Below are positions 9,103 through 17,108 of a stretch of DNA of 54,855 nt, one piece after another. The notes below the pieces were generated by a model. That model made no database searches. It was not told the origin of the DNA and was given only the letters and a program-made list of their open reading frames with translations. The stretch comes from Acidobacteriota bacterium. Its GTDB lineage: Bacteria; Acidobacteriota; Vicinamibacteria; Vicinamibacterales; UBA2999. A program made the position numbers and the translations under genes. Numbering within the stretch: the stretch's first letter is position 1; every line of letters starts with the position of its first letter. The stretch covers positions 1 to 54,855 of the forward strand of contig JACQZV010000017.1 in the NCBI GenBank assembly GCA_016213695.1, written 5' to 3'.

Positions 9103-9609
9103 CTACGCCGCCCGGATGCTCAGGAACTTCCGTCGCACGTTTCGCCGGTGACGCGGGCGGAGCACGAGCACCATGCTGGGGAACGGCGCGGCGTACTTCG
9201 AGCCGCCGAACTTGACCCGCCCTCGCACGAACCGCACCTCGGTCTCCGGAAGCAAGCCGATGTCGTGGTACCACGCGGTGTCGGTCCGGGCCGGCAGCAG
9301 CATGACGACGGTCGCGCCCCTACGCGCGGCGTCGAGGGACTTCTCGGCCCACTCGGCGATGCAGCGGCCGTACGGGGGGTTCAGGAACACGGAATGCGTG
9401 CCCCAGTCTTGCAGAAGGCCGTTCTGCCGCCGGTTGAAGTAGTACGCGCACTTCGCGTTGCCGGCGGAAGCCGCCGCATCGAGCGTGAACTGGAACTCGT
9501 TGTCCAGCGTGTTGAAGAACTTCTGCGGAGTGGCCCAGTTGTCAGTGCGCGAGGCGAGCATGTACCCGCGACGATCAGCGGAGGTGTTCTTCAGCGAAAT
9601 CCTCTTCAT
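9103..9609 (-). CDS. Phage-type DNA N6-adenine methyltransferase
   Basis: A 168-residue enzyme of the phage N-6-adenine-methyltransferase family, which transfers methyl from S-adenosylmethionine to adenine in DNA. It shows the family start (SRTDNWATPQKFFNTLD), the catalytic NPPYG in VFLNPPYGRCIAEW near residue 80, and the closing block VRFVRGRVKFGGS. Length is normal for the family. It stands alone with no integrase, structural phage gene or restriction partner in view, so it is probably a phage-derived orphan. AAGG eight bases before the ATG supports the start at 9609; the methionine at residue 17 is an alternative. The start region folds into a hairpin (see separate entry). Confidence 0.9.
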   Translation of the reverse strand: MKRISLKNTSADRRGYMLASRTDNWATPQKFFNTLDNEFQFTLDAAASAGNAKCAYYFNRRQNGLLQDWGTHSVFLNPPYGRCIAEWAEKSLDAARRGATVVMLLPARTDTAWYHDIGLLPETEVRFVRGRVKFGGSKYAAPFPSMVLVLRPRHRRNVRRKFLSIRAA

Positions 9610-9639
9610 ATAGCACCTTGGGTTAGGGGTGCTAAGAGG
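9601..9639 (-). promoter_or_regulatory. 5' mRNA hairpin covering the methyltransferase start
   Basis: On the minus strand CCTCTT AGCACC is followed after a 9-10 base loop by GGTGCT, then a short bulge holding the ATG, then AAGAGG (codons 2-3). The two 6-base arms pair perfectly. The AAGG ribosome site lies in the inner stem and the start codon in the bulge, so folding should hide the initiation region. Confidence 0.5.
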
Positions 9640-10420
9640 AGATTGGACCTGAGGCTCGCGCCGGAATTCCCCCCTCGGGGTACGCCTCCTTGATGATCGG
9701 TGCCAGATTTCGTAACTTATTGCCTGTCAATCTTTTACACGATTACTGTCGATCTTGACATCCAGCTTCACGGCGGCTCAAACTGTGAGTTCCGTACCGT
9801 TCGGAACGACACAGGAGATGAAGAGATGAACGCGCACCGGGCCTCGTTCGGCGAGCCGCACCGTGCCCTCCGAGCCCACTTTAGAGCGTCTTCGATACTC
9901 CACTTGCCGGCAAGGTCGGTTGTGCACGGACGGGCCTAGCCCTCGACCCGGCAACTCCCGATAATCCACTCTCGCCCGCGCGCAATTGCCTTACGCACAG
10001 GATGACTTGATGCCGAGACCCGCAAGACGCGCCCGCGCCAACGCAGCGACGAGTGGCGCTCCATCCGTGGGCAACGGGTTCGCCGACCTCAGAAAGGACC
10101 TCTGGCAGGTTGCTGTGTCGCTGAGAGGTTCTATCGAGCCCGGCTCCTGATAACGCGAGCATCCGTGACGCCGAGTCGCTTGCGAACTGTGCCGGGGTGA
10201 AAGGCTACCGTCATCTCTCCTTTTCAAAACACGCACTACAGAACAGACTCTCCCTCTCGCCCTCCGCCGCGGCGTAAGCCGCATCATCGGCGGTATCGCC
10301 TGTTTTTGAACCAAACCAGGGACACAGCCGGAAGAAAGTCTTCGCGAATGAACCTTGCGTCTTAGTTTCCAGTGATCCCTCTGTGAGTCCCTGCGATTTC
10401 CGGATACCCCCAAGGAGAGG
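9640..10420. other. Intergenic stretch without supported gene
   Basis: About 780 bases between two divergent genes. Open frames here have biased, low-complexity translations (many Arg, Ser) and no ribosome site or family resemblance. The part around 9700-9800 is clearly less GC-rich than the neighbours and includes TTGACA in GATCTTGACATCC (about 9751-9763). It presumably holds the promoters of both flanking genes; I see no repeat or RNA gene. Confidence 0.5.
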
Positions 10421-11140
10421 ATGGTGCTCTCACACAAAGTCCTGAAGCTGCCCCTGAGGCACCGCGAATCACGCCCCTTCGCGGCGTTCGTGTTGCTTCC
10501 CGCGTTGCTCGCGTTGACCGTGAGCCCGATCGTCGCAGGGATCATGCCCCCAGTGAGAATGAAGGTGGTGGGCGCGGACGATGGGACACCGCTTGTGGGC
10601 GTGGTCGCACTGCTCTGGGGAACGGCTCACGAGGGTACGATCACCGGCCACGGCGGCAAGCAGGCGATTCTCTTCGCGGTGGAGGCGGCTTCGGACCAAT
10701 CGGGCGAACTGCGCTTTCCGAAGCAGAGCTTCCGCAGCAGGCCCTTCTTTCTCAACACGAACTACGAAGGCCCGTCTATGCTGTTGTTGAAGCCGGGCTA
10801 CGCGCCGCTTGTTCTCCAGAACGAGCGTCGCATCGTGCCGACACTCGCCGAGGCTTCGACATGGGAGCACGATGGCAGGACGTTACGGATGAAGAAGGCG
10901 ACGGACGACGACGTGCGGCGGCAGGCCTACTTGGTTGGCACTAGCACCAATCTGATGTTGGGGCTTGATGGCGACTGTCCATGGAAACGGGTTCCTCGTG
11001 TCCTTGTCACGGCGGATCGCCTATTTCGCGGCCCAGGTGCGACGAGCACGCTCCGTACACTCTTCTTGAACGATGCCCTCTTCGTACAGATTGGCTGCGG
11101 TTCGCCAAAGTCGTTCTTTGAGCCGTACCTGCGGCCGTAG
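10421..11140 (+). CDS. Hypothetical secreted or membrane-anchored protein
   Basis: Not recognised as a named family. About 239 residues. A basic N-terminus (residues 1-18) precedes one hydrophobic segment (FAAFVLLPALLALTVSPIVAG), so it is exported or anchored. The following VRMKVVGADDGTPLVGVVAL resembles a carboxypeptidase-regulatory/Ig-like fold opening, and LLLKPGYAPLVL fits the same fold. Two cysteines (DCPWK and IGCGS) may form a disulphide. AAGGAG sits only three bases before the ATG but six before the next codon, GTG at 10424, which may be the true start. It is the only + strand gene in its surroundings. Confidence 0.7.
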   Translation: MVLSHKVLKLPLRHRESRPFAAFVLLPALLALTVSPIVAGIMPPVRMKVVGADDGTPLVGVVALLWGTAHEGTITGHGGKQAILFAVEAASDQSGELRFPKQSFRSRPFFLNTNYEGPSMLLLKPGYAPLVLQNERRIVPTLAEASTWEHDGRTLRMKKATDDDVRRQAYLVGTSTNLMLGLDGDCPWKRVPRVLVTADRLFRGPGATSTLRTLFLNDALFVQIGCGSPKSFFEPYLRP

Positions 11141-11205
11141 CTAGGGTCGCTGGGGCGCGATGCTCTTGGGCATGTCGTCGGCCATTTGGCATGGCAGTGC
11201 CTTCT

Positions 11206-11625
11206 TCACGTGCCGCGTCGCCGACAGTGCCGTCGGATGCTGTCCGCAAGCGCCGTCACCGTCTTCGGCGTGGGAATACCCCGGCGGCTAAAGATGCTGG
11301 CGCTCGCGGTCACGAAGCTCATCGTGCGGATGTTAAGCGGAGCAGCCGCAGCAGATCCCGGTGCGGCCAACGTGATCCGAAAGGCGTCGACGTAGACGGA
11401 GTCACCAAGTGTACGCGAGCGCATCATGCTGACCCGGTCCGCTGACGACCCCGGAGCGGACTGAAACCCAGCGCCACTAGCGATTCGAGTGGCGCACTGG
11501 AACAGGTAGTCACGAGACTGGGCGTCTGTGCCTGGCTGCGCCTGCGCGCCCGGCGGTAACAGGACGATTCGAATGGCGAACAGGCCCTTGAAGAGAATGC
11601 GCGTTCTGCGCGCTGGCGACATCAT
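11206..11625 (-). CDS. Hypothetical secreted protein
   Basis: 139 residues, not recognised. The N-terminus has basic residues (ARRTR, K) then a hydrophobic stretch ending PPGAQAQPGTD, which suits a Sec signal peptide. The mature part has two cysteines (LFQCATR and RRHCRRR near the C-terminus) that could pair, and a central VSMMRSRTLGDSVYVDAF segment. The ATG at 11625 has GGAGG seven bases upstream; a second ATG follows at 11622. It is the last gene of the minus-strand ABC operon, 50 bases after the permease gene. Confidence 0.6.
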   Translation of the reverse strand: MMSPARRTRILFKGLFAIRIVLLPPGAQAQPGTDAQSRDYLFQCATRIASGAGFQSAPGSSADRVSMMRSRTLGDSVYVDAFRITLAAPGSAAAAPLNIRTMSFVTASASIFSRRGIPTPKTVTALADSIRRHCRRRGT

Positions 11626-11675
11626 GCCGAACCCTCCCGCATACAGATCGTGGTCAGGGTGGTATTCTTGTGGAC

Positions 11676-12398
11676 TCAGTCGGCGATCAGCCGCGCTCGC
11701 CTGAACCTGACCGTGGCGAGTGCCACCACTCCGGCGTCGAGCAGCGCAAACGCCGCGGCGGCGATGACTCCGAGCTGGACGTACGTGGCCGAATCGGGCC
11801 GCAGACTGGATAGCCACTCCGTGGGCAGAAGCCGGACGGCAGCCAGCGGAGCCAACAGCAACGCCATGATGGCGCCACCAAGTGTCTGTTGCGCCTGACG
11901 CACCGTCGCGGCGCGCAACGAGATCAGTACACCGACGGCCGCTACAAAGACAGCGCCAAGTACCCCGCCGACGCACATCACGAGGACGACCGGTGCGCCA
12001 TACAGCAGCAGCCCGCCTTGTCGATGCACGAGATTCACCGCGACGAGGCCGACGAACAGGCTTATCGCAGTCACCGCGCCGGCGTAGCCGATCGCGGCGC
12101 CCATCTTCCCGAAGAGAATCGCGCGATCGGAGAGGCAACTCGCCAATAGAGTTTCCAGCGTGTGTCGCTCACGCTCACCAGCGATTGCATCGGCAATCAC
12201 AGTGGTCACGAGGAACATCGGCACCCACGACCACGCGATACCGATGATCGGAGAGGTGATCCAGGCGGGGCCGTTCTGCAATGGCAGAACGATCCCGAAC
12301 ACCAGTATCATCAGCAGAATGCCCTGGTAACCACGAAAGCCACGTTGCCCGATCTGCTCACTCCACTCCTTCCACGCTACGGCGATCGCGTCCATCAT
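11676..12398 (-). CDS. ABC-2 type transporter permease
   Basis: A 240-residue inner-membrane protein with about six transmembrane segments and the ABC-2 feature AGERERHTLETLLA in the first cytoplasmic loop (around residues 72-86). It forms the channel for the ATPase encoded immediately upstream, whose stop overlaps its ATG (ATGA). Substrate is not evident; XRE-controlled pairs of this kind are usually drug or peptide exporters. Length is typical. Confidence 0.88.
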   Translation of the reverse strand: MMDAIAVAWKEWSEQIGQRGFRGYQGILLMILVFGIVLPLQNGPAWITSPIIGIAWSWVPMFLVTTVIADAIAGERERHTLETLLASCLSDRAILFGKMGAAIGYAGAVTAISLFVGLVAVNLVHRQGGLLLYGAPVVLVMCVGGVLGAVFVAAVGVLISLRAATVRQAQQTLGGAIMALLLAPLAAVRLLPTEWLSSLRPDSATYVQLGVIAAAAFALLDAGVVALATVRFRRARLIAD

Positions 12399-13357
12399 CG
12401 CTGTGCCTCCACGAGTGAGTGGAACACATCCTCGAGCGAGCCCGCGCTATTGCGCACCGTCTCGAGGTGATAACCGAGGCTCACCAGCGCCGCTACAACG
12501 GACGACACATCTGCCGCGTGCTTGAGATCAATGATCAGGCACCGACCGTCAGCACGTGCCGATACCACACCGCGATGCGCACGCAGCATCTCCATCATCG
12601 CCTCGGTCAGTCCCGCGCCGATGATCTCCACGCGCGGCGTCTCGCTCATTGCGTTCAACTGGGCGGGCGGCGCAACCACCTTAAGCTTTCCGTTGTGCAC
12701 AACACCCACGAGCGCGCACAGTCGCTCGGCTTCAGCAAGATTGTGCGTGGTCAGGAACACTGTCACGCCCTCGCGTGCCGTCAGCCGTGAGAGGTCATCA
12801 CGCAGGGTTACGGCCGCGATAGGATCGAGACCAGCGGTAGGCTCGTCGAGGAATACCAGTTCCGGCCGATGCAGGAGAGCGCGGGCGATGGCCAGCTTCT
12901 GCTTCATGCCACGACTCCACCCGGCGACCATCTCATCGCGCCGCTCCCAGAGGTCGAGATGCGACAACAGCTCCCTGATGCGCGCGCGCCGATGGTCCCG
13001 CGAGATCTGCCAGAAGCGGCCGTACAAATCGAGGTTGTCCGCGGCGTTCAGGCGCTCGTACAGACCGCAGTGCTCGAGTAGCGCACCACTGCGCTCGCGG
13101 ATGGCGGTCGCGTCCGTCCGAGTGTCGTAGCCCAGCACTTCGGCGCTTCCACTCGTCGCCTCGAGTAGCCCAAGCAGCAGTCGGATGGTGGTCGTCTTAC
13201 CGGACCCGTTCGGGCCAAGGAAACCGAAGATGATGCCACGCGGTATCTCGAGGCTAAGGCCGTCGAGCGCGCAGACAGCGCCGAATTGACGACTCAGACC
13301 ATCCGTGCGAATGGCGGGCGACGTCAGATGGTCTCGCAGCGAGGTAAGCATCGCCAT
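12395..13357 (-). CDS. ABC transporter ATP-binding protein
   Basis: A 320-residue ATPase. It has Walker A GPNGSGKT (residues 48-55), signature WSRGMKQKLA, Walker B LVFLDEPTAGLDP and the H-loop TTHNLAEAERL. The C-terminal 90 residues (after PPAQLNAMSETPRVE) are the extra domain common in CcmA/DrrA-like export ATPases. The start ATG at 13357 lies four bases after the stop of the small membrane-protein gene; another ATG two codons later is possible. It pairs with the overlapping ABC-2 permease. Confidence 0.92.
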   Translation of the reverse strand: MAMLTSLRDHLTSPAIRTDGLSRQFGAVCALDGLSLEIPRGIIFGFLGPNGSGKTTTIRLLLGLLEATSGSAEVLGYDTRTDATAIRERSGALLEHCGLYERLNAADNLDLYGRFWQISRDHRRARIRELLSHLDLWERRDEMVAGWSRGMKQKLAIARALLHRPELVFLDEPTAGLDPIAAVTLRDDLSRLTAREGVTVFLTTHNLAEAERLCALVGVVHNGKLKVVAPPAQLNAMSETPRVEIIGAGLTEAMMEMLRAHRGVVSARADGRCLIIDLKHAADVSSVVAALVSLGYHLETVRNSAGSLEDVFHSLVEAQR

Positions 13358-13361
13358 CTCG

Positions 13362-13655
13362 CTAGCGCCGCAGCAGAACCAGGAGAGCCGAAAGCAGCGC
13401 AGCAGCCGCCGCCGTCGCCGCCGCAAGAACCATCCACCGCCGGTAGACCACCCGGTGCCGCACCTGGTAGCCCGCATTCACGACGCCACCAAGAAGCACG
13501 AGCCCCACCAGGTCCCACAGCTGCTCCCCACGCGTGAAGCCGCGCACCGCCACAATCGCCAGGATGCCGAAGGAAAGAACCATATACGACCATCGGTACC
13601 CGGCGTTCTCAATTGAAGTCGTTCTTTCGTCGCGCTCCGGAGGGGTCGGGCTCAT
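13362..13655 (-). CDS. Small two- to three-span membrane protein
   Basis: 97 residues with hydrophobic segments at about 24-40, 47-62 and 73-95, and a polar N-terminus (PTPPERDERTTS). No family named with confidence; similar small membrane proteins often sit between an XRE regulator and an ABC exporter. Its ATG overlaps the stop of the XRE gene (ATGA), and the ATPase follows after four bases, so it is part of the same transcript and may assist the transporter or sense the signal. Confidence 0.75.
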   Translation of the reverse strand: MSPTPPERDERTTSIENAGYRWSYMVLSFGILAIVAVRGFTRGEQLWDLVGLVLLGGVVNAGYQVRHRVVYRRWMVLAAATAAAAALLSALLVLLRR

Positions 13656-13870
13656 GAGACGTCTCCTTCCAGGTAAAAGAGTTCAGCGACGGGCTTGTCC
13701 AGCCGGCTCGCGAGGACGAACGCCAATAGAGCCGAGGGGACGTACTGTTCGTTCTCGATCGAGCTGATCGTCTGGCGCGTCACCCCGGCCAGCCCGGCGA
13801 GCTCCTCCTGCGAGATCCGCCGCTCCGCCCTCGCGACCCGCAATCTGTTCCGCAATCGTTCGGCTCCCAT
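13652..13870 (-). CDS. XRE-family transcriptional regulator
   Basis: A 72-residue single-domain helix-turn-helix protein of the short Cro/C1 type: RLRVARAERRISQEELAGLAGVTRQTISSIE is the HTH, followed by the typical LAFVLASRLDKPVAELFYLE ending. GAGGAG lies six bases before the ATG. It is the first gene of the ABC operon and lies directly after a TTGACA promoter flanked by a 12+12 base dyad, so it probably controls its own operon. Confidence 0.92.
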   Translation of the reverse strand: MGAERLRNRLRVARAERRISQEELAGLAGVTRQTISSIENEQYVPSALLAFVLASRLDKPVAELFYLEGDVS

Positions 13871-13895
13871 CGCAACTCCTCATGGCGTCGCCTGA

Positions 13896-13924
13896 TATGT
13901 ACACTTTAGCAGGCTATATGTCAA
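13896..13924 (-). promoter_or_regulatory. Promoter of the XRE/ABC operon
   Basis: On the minus strand, TTGACA (13924-13919) is separated by 17 bases from TACATA (13901-13896), 25 bases before the regulator's start. The -35 matches the consensus exactly; the -10 is partial. Confidence 0.6.
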
Positions 13925-13952
13925 GTATACCAGACATTCAGTCTGTTATACT
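13924..13952. promoter_or_regulatory. Operator-like dyad next to XRE promoter
   Basis: AGTATACCAGAC (13924-13935) and GTCTGTTATACT (13941-13952) match as an inverted repeat at 11 of 12 positions around ATTCA. It abuts the -35 box of the XRE/ABC operon and lies beyond the stop of the upstream lipoprotein gene. Autoregulatory binding by the XRE protein is likely; it could also fold as a weak hairpin at the end of the lipoprotein transcript. Confidence 0.6.
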
Positions 13953-13993
13953 GGGCGTTTCGATGCCACTGGAGCAGGGTAGCAGCGACGGCG

Positions 13994-14500
13994 CTACCGC
14001 GGCTTGAGTATGCCGGTCGCCCTGAACTCCCGCGCATACTCCACCAAATCGACATACGTTCGCACACCGTAGACGACCGCCCGGCGCCCCAGCGTGTCGG
14101 CGAAGACGTACCCGATCGTCGCGCTGTCGGCGGCGCGAACGAATCGCGAGCGGACCTTGCCGGTCCGCATTCTGAGAGTGTCGCCGCCTCGCAAATGGAG
14201 GGTGAATCCGTCGGCCTCCAGTGAGTCCATGGCGACGCTGAGGTGGTACGAGAAGTCGTCGAGGGCCACGGACAGTCCCTCGTCGGCATCGAGCCGCTCG
14301 TTGGACACTATGGGATAGAAGCCTATCAACGCGAGGCCGTCAACGACCACCCACGCCGAGTCCGGTGCGGCTGCGAAGCTGGAGTCGATAGTCGCGGCAG
14401 TGGTCGCCACCTCGGGCGTGGCGCCGCCAGGGGCTGCCGGCTTGCATGCGGCCAGGCAGATGATCGCGAGAAGTATCCCGAACTGCCAACGTGACCTCAC
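13994..14500 (-). CDS. Hypothetical lipoprotein
   Basis: 168 residues. The N-terminus MRSRWQFGILLAIICLAAC is a type II signal peptide with lipobox LAAC (Cys19). The remainder is not recognised; it is a mostly beta protein (DGFTLHLRGGDTLRMRTG) of the sort common as small periplasmic lipoproteins. It is followed on the same strand by the XRE operon but separated by its own promoter, so it is probably transcribed separately. Confidence 0.75.
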   Translation of the reverse strand: MRSRWQFGILLAIICLAACKPAAPGGATPEVATTAATIDSSFAAAPDSAWVVVDGLALIGFYPIVSNERLDADEGLSVALDDFSYHLSVAMDSLEADGFTLHLRGGDTLRMRTGKVRSRFVRAADSATIGYVFADTLGRRAVVYGVRTYVDLVEYAREFRATGILKPR

Positions 14501-14551
14501 GAGTTCCTCTTCGGCCGTCGAACTTGGGCCGTGCTTGCGAAACGACCGTCC

Positions 14552-15634
14552 CTAACGGACTCGGGCGCTGGCCAAAGGCCTGACCCTCATGAGCAACTCC
14601 CTGAGAAACTCGTCGGAGTTGATGAGCACGGCACTGTGACCGGTCCCCTTGAGCATAGCCAGATCTTTTCTGGGCGCCACAATCGCGTTGAAGTACTCGA
14701 CAGCCAGCGCCGTCGGATCGAGCACGTCGTTCTCCGCAAGGATGAACACCACGGGGAGCTCGATCGTGGCCCCCAGGGCGCGCAGGTTGAGCGTCATCAT
14801 CTCGGGCAGCAGCGCTGCCGCAGAGTACTTGAGGCCCTGCCCGAGGGCCATCATCTCCTTCATTGAATATCCGGGCGCCGTCGCGATCATCCGGAACAGC
14901 TTGTTCTCGAAGCCTGTCACGACGGGGTCGGTGGCGGAGATGAGACGCTGCTTGTTGAACCAGCGGTTCACATCGGTATACGGCGGTGCGCCGATGTCGG
15001 CGACTTCCTGCTGGAGCTTGGCATCCCCTCGCGCGGCGACTCGCTCCACGAGCATCTGGTACGACACGGATTCGTTGAGGGCCATGTCGACAATCTGGTC
15101 TGTTCCCACGTAGGCGTGAAACAAGTCAGGGCGCTCCTTCACCATCCGCACCCCGATGACCGATCCGACCGAGTGACCCAGCAAAATGAGCTTCTCCTGA
15201 TGCAGGCGCCCCCTGAGATACTCGGCCAGTTCGATTCCGTCCGCTGACAAGCGACGAAATGAAAGCGACCCCTTGGGCTCCTCGCCATTCAGCGCGAGGG
15301 TTTTGCCCACCCCGCGGCGCTCCCACTGCACGACGGTGAAGTGTTGTTCCCACGACTTGAAGAGTGCCGTGAACGGGACGTACGACATCCCCGGTCCCCC
15401 GTGCAGGACCAGCAAGACCGAGTTGTTCACGTTCTCGCCCCGAATCTGGACCCACTGCTCAGTGCCACCGAGCCGCACGAACGCCCCTTCATCGATCCCC
15501 TCGGACGCCGTGATGGTGAGCGTGCTGGCCCGTTCATGCTGGAGGATTGTGCGGTACGAGAGCATGCCGACGGCCAGTCCGGTGGCAGAAAGTCCGGCAA
15601 CTGCGAGGAGTTTGAACACGCGCCTCACCTTCAT
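14552..15634 (-). CDS. Alpha/beta hydrolase, proline iminopeptidase-like
   Basis: 360 residues from the ATG at 15634; this start gives a signal/anchor sequence (KVRRVFKLL then a hydrophobic core to about residue 27). The oxyanion motif HGGPG is at residues 78-82, the nucleophile elbow GHSVGS with Ser155, the acid in ENDVLDP and the His in GTGHSA near the C-terminus. These place it with peptidase S33-like hydrolases acting on peptides, esters or lactones in the periplasm. It is divergent from a TetR gene with two palindromes between, so TetR control is likely. Substrate unknown. Confidence 0.85.
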   Translation of the reverse strand: MKVRRVFKLLAVAGLSATGLAVGMLSYRTILQHERASTLTITASEGIDEGAFVRLGGTEQWVQIRGENVNNSVLLVLHGGPGMSYVPFTALFKSWEQHFTVVQWERRGVGKTLALNGEEPKGSLSFRRLSADGIELAEYLRGRLHQEKLILLGHSVGSVIGVRMVKERPDLFHAYVGTDQIVDMALNESVSYQMLVERVAARGDAKLQQEVADIGAPPYTDVNRWFNKQRLISATDPVVTGFENKLFRMIATAPGYSMKEMMALGQGLKYSAAALLPEMMTLNLRALGATIELPVVFILAENDVLDPTALAVEYFNAIVAPRKDLAMLKGTGHSAVLINSDEFLRELLMRVRPLASARVR

Positions 15635-15676
15635 GGTGTGAGTGTGTGAGCCGGTGGCGGCGTGGGACGTGGTGTC

Positions 15677-15703
15677 GTATAATACAAGTATGTATAATAT
15701 ACA
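15677..15703. promoter_or_regulatory. Two TetR operator-like palindromes
   Basis: GTAT-A-ATAC (15677-15685) and TGTATA-A-TATACA (15691-15703) are odd-length palindromes in the 85-base gap between the divergent hydrolase and tetR genes. TATAAT at 15693-15698 inside the second is a good -10 for tetR, and the minus strand carries TATTAT inside the first. Binding would block both promoters. Confidence 0.6.
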
Positions 15704-15719
15704 GTTGTGCATTTTTTAG

Positions 15720-16379
15720 ATGCAACTTCCCAATCCCACACCGTCTCGCGCACAGCGGCTCGTCGGCGGAAAACGCGAGCGAACGCGCCAACGTCTGATT
15801 GAGGCCGCGGCAGAAGTCATTGGAGAAAAGGGCCTGGATCGCACCTCATTGGAGGAGGTGGCGGCGCGCGCCGGGATGTCGCGCGGGGCGATCTACGGCA
15901 ACTTCTCGGGCAAGGAGGAGTTGTTCCTGGTCGTCGCGGCAAGCCGGTGGAAACCGATCATTCCTTCGCTCGCACCCGCGGGTACGTCGTTCAAGCAGCG
16001 CATGCGCGAATTGGGTGAGGCCGTGGCCGCGGCCGCGGCGCAGCGGCGAGCGGACGCGGTCGGAGCCACCTCGTTCGTGCTCTATGCCCTTGCCCACGAA
16101 GAGATGCGAACCCTGATAGAGCGAACGAACCGGGACGTCTATGAACGCGCGGGCGCGCAATTGCGCGAGGCGATGTCGGCGGACGACCTGCCGATGCCGG
16201 CCGAGCAGCTGGCAAAGGTGATTCACGCGCTCACCGAGGGTTTGGTCTCGTTGCACGCACTGACGCCGAACCTCATTACCCGCGCGGTCATCGTTGCCGC
16301 GTTTGAGACGCTTGCGTATCGCCCTCATGCACCTTTCGCGCCACCACCCTCCAGCCGCTCACGAAACCGATCGCGATAG
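15720..16379 (+). CDS. TetR-family transcriptional regulator
   Basis: 219 residues. The N-terminal HTH is clear: RERTRQRLIEAAAEVIGEKGLDRTSLEEVAARAGMSRGAIYGNFSGKEEL (split here only for reading) occupies about residues 18-68, and the helical C-terminal ligand domain follows. No ribosome site precedes the ATG and the TATAAT box is only about 22 bases upstream, so the message may be nearly leaderless. Its 3' end overlaps the convergent response-regulator gene by 55 bases. It most likely represses itself and the divergent hydrolase. Confidence 0.9.
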   Translation: MQLPNPTPSRAQRLVGGKRERTRQRLIEAAAEVIGEKGLDRTSLEEVAARAGMSRGAIYGNFSGKEELFLVVAASRWKPIIPSLAPAGTSFKQRMRELGEAVAAAAAQRRADAVGATSFVLYALAHEEMRTLIERTNRDVYERAGAQLREAMSADDLPMPAEQLAKVIHALTEGLVSLHALTPNLITRAVIVAAFETLAYRPHAPFAPPPSSRSRNRSR

Positions 16380-17104
16380 CCGCGGCTGAGGGGGATCTTC
16401 TCCCCCGTCGAGAGCAGGATCACATACTCGCCGGCCGCCATCGGTTCGAGCCCCCTTACGCGGTCGAGGTTGACGATCGCCGAGCGATGCGACCGCGCGA
16501 ACCGAGCGGGATCGAGCTGCGACTCCAACGTCTTGATCGACTGGCGCACCCGGTGCCGCGACGCGCGCGTGTGGACCCGCACGTAGTTGTCGGCCGCTTC
16601 GATCCAGTTGATATCGGCGACGAGGACCACGACCACACTGCCGTCGTCCTTGAGCAGCAACCGGTCGGCGAACTGCGCCGAGCGATGTAGCTGGGAGAGC
16701 AGCGCGTCCCACCGTGCATCGTCCCGCCCCTCCGACGTCGCGCGCCGCGCGCGCACGCGCTCGAGCGCCAGCCGGAAGCGCGGCGCGTCGAAGGGTTTGA
16801 GCAGGTAGTCCACGGCGTGCACGTCGAACGCCCTGATGGCGTATTCATCGAACGCTGTCACGAAGATGATCGATGGCCGGGACGCCGCCGGGAGTCGCGC
16901 GAGGACCTCGAAACCGTCCATGCCGGGCATCTGCACGTCGAGGAAGACGAGGTCGGGGGCGCTGGCTGCAATCACGGAGACCGCGTCGAGGCCATTGCGC
17001 GCCTCCCCGACCACGGCCACGTCCGGCTCATTCGCCAGCAGCTTCCGGAGTCCACTGCGCACCAGCGGTTCATCGTCGACGATCACGGCACGCATCGGCG
17101 GCAT
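16325..17104 (-). CDS. LytTR-type response regulator
   Basis: 259 residues. The receiver domain begins MRAVIVDDEP and has the phosphoacceptor Asp56 in LVFLDVQMPG and Lys in YLLKPFDAPRF. The C-terminal LytTR DNA-binding domain (about residues 155-255) contains INWIEAADNYVRVHT and FARSHRSAIVNLDRV. The start at 17104 has AGGAGG nine bases upstream; a later ATG at 17095 is possible. It follows the kinase gene by four bases and is its cognate partner. Confidence 0.93.
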   Translation of the reverse strand: MPPMRAVIVDDEPLVRSGLRKLLANEPDVAVVGEARNGLDAVSVIAASAPDLVFLDVQMPGMDGFEVLARLPAASRPSIIFVTAFDEYAIRAFDVHAVDYLLKPFDAPRFRLALERVRARRATSEGRDDARWDALLSQLHRSAQFADRLLLKDDGSVVVVLVADINWIEAADNYVRVHTRASRHRVRQSIKTLESQLDPARFARSHRSAIVNLDRVRGLEPMAAGEYVILLSTGEKIPLSRGYRDRFRERLEGGGAKGA

Positions 17105-17108
17105 CGGG

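Noticed and set aside
8879-9151. A + strand frame of 90 residues before the methyltransferase stop
   Set aside because: No ribosome site, no recognisable family, and its 3' part overlaps the methyltransferase gene; it also covers a strong hairpin.
9991-10545. Minus-strand frame of 184 residues
   Set aside because: Arg/Ser-rich low-complexity translation without a start signal, and it overlaps the well-supported + strand secreted-protein gene.
14310-14335. CTATGGGATAG resembling the conserved element
   Set aside because: Lies inside the lipoprotein coding sequence and lacks the right half.
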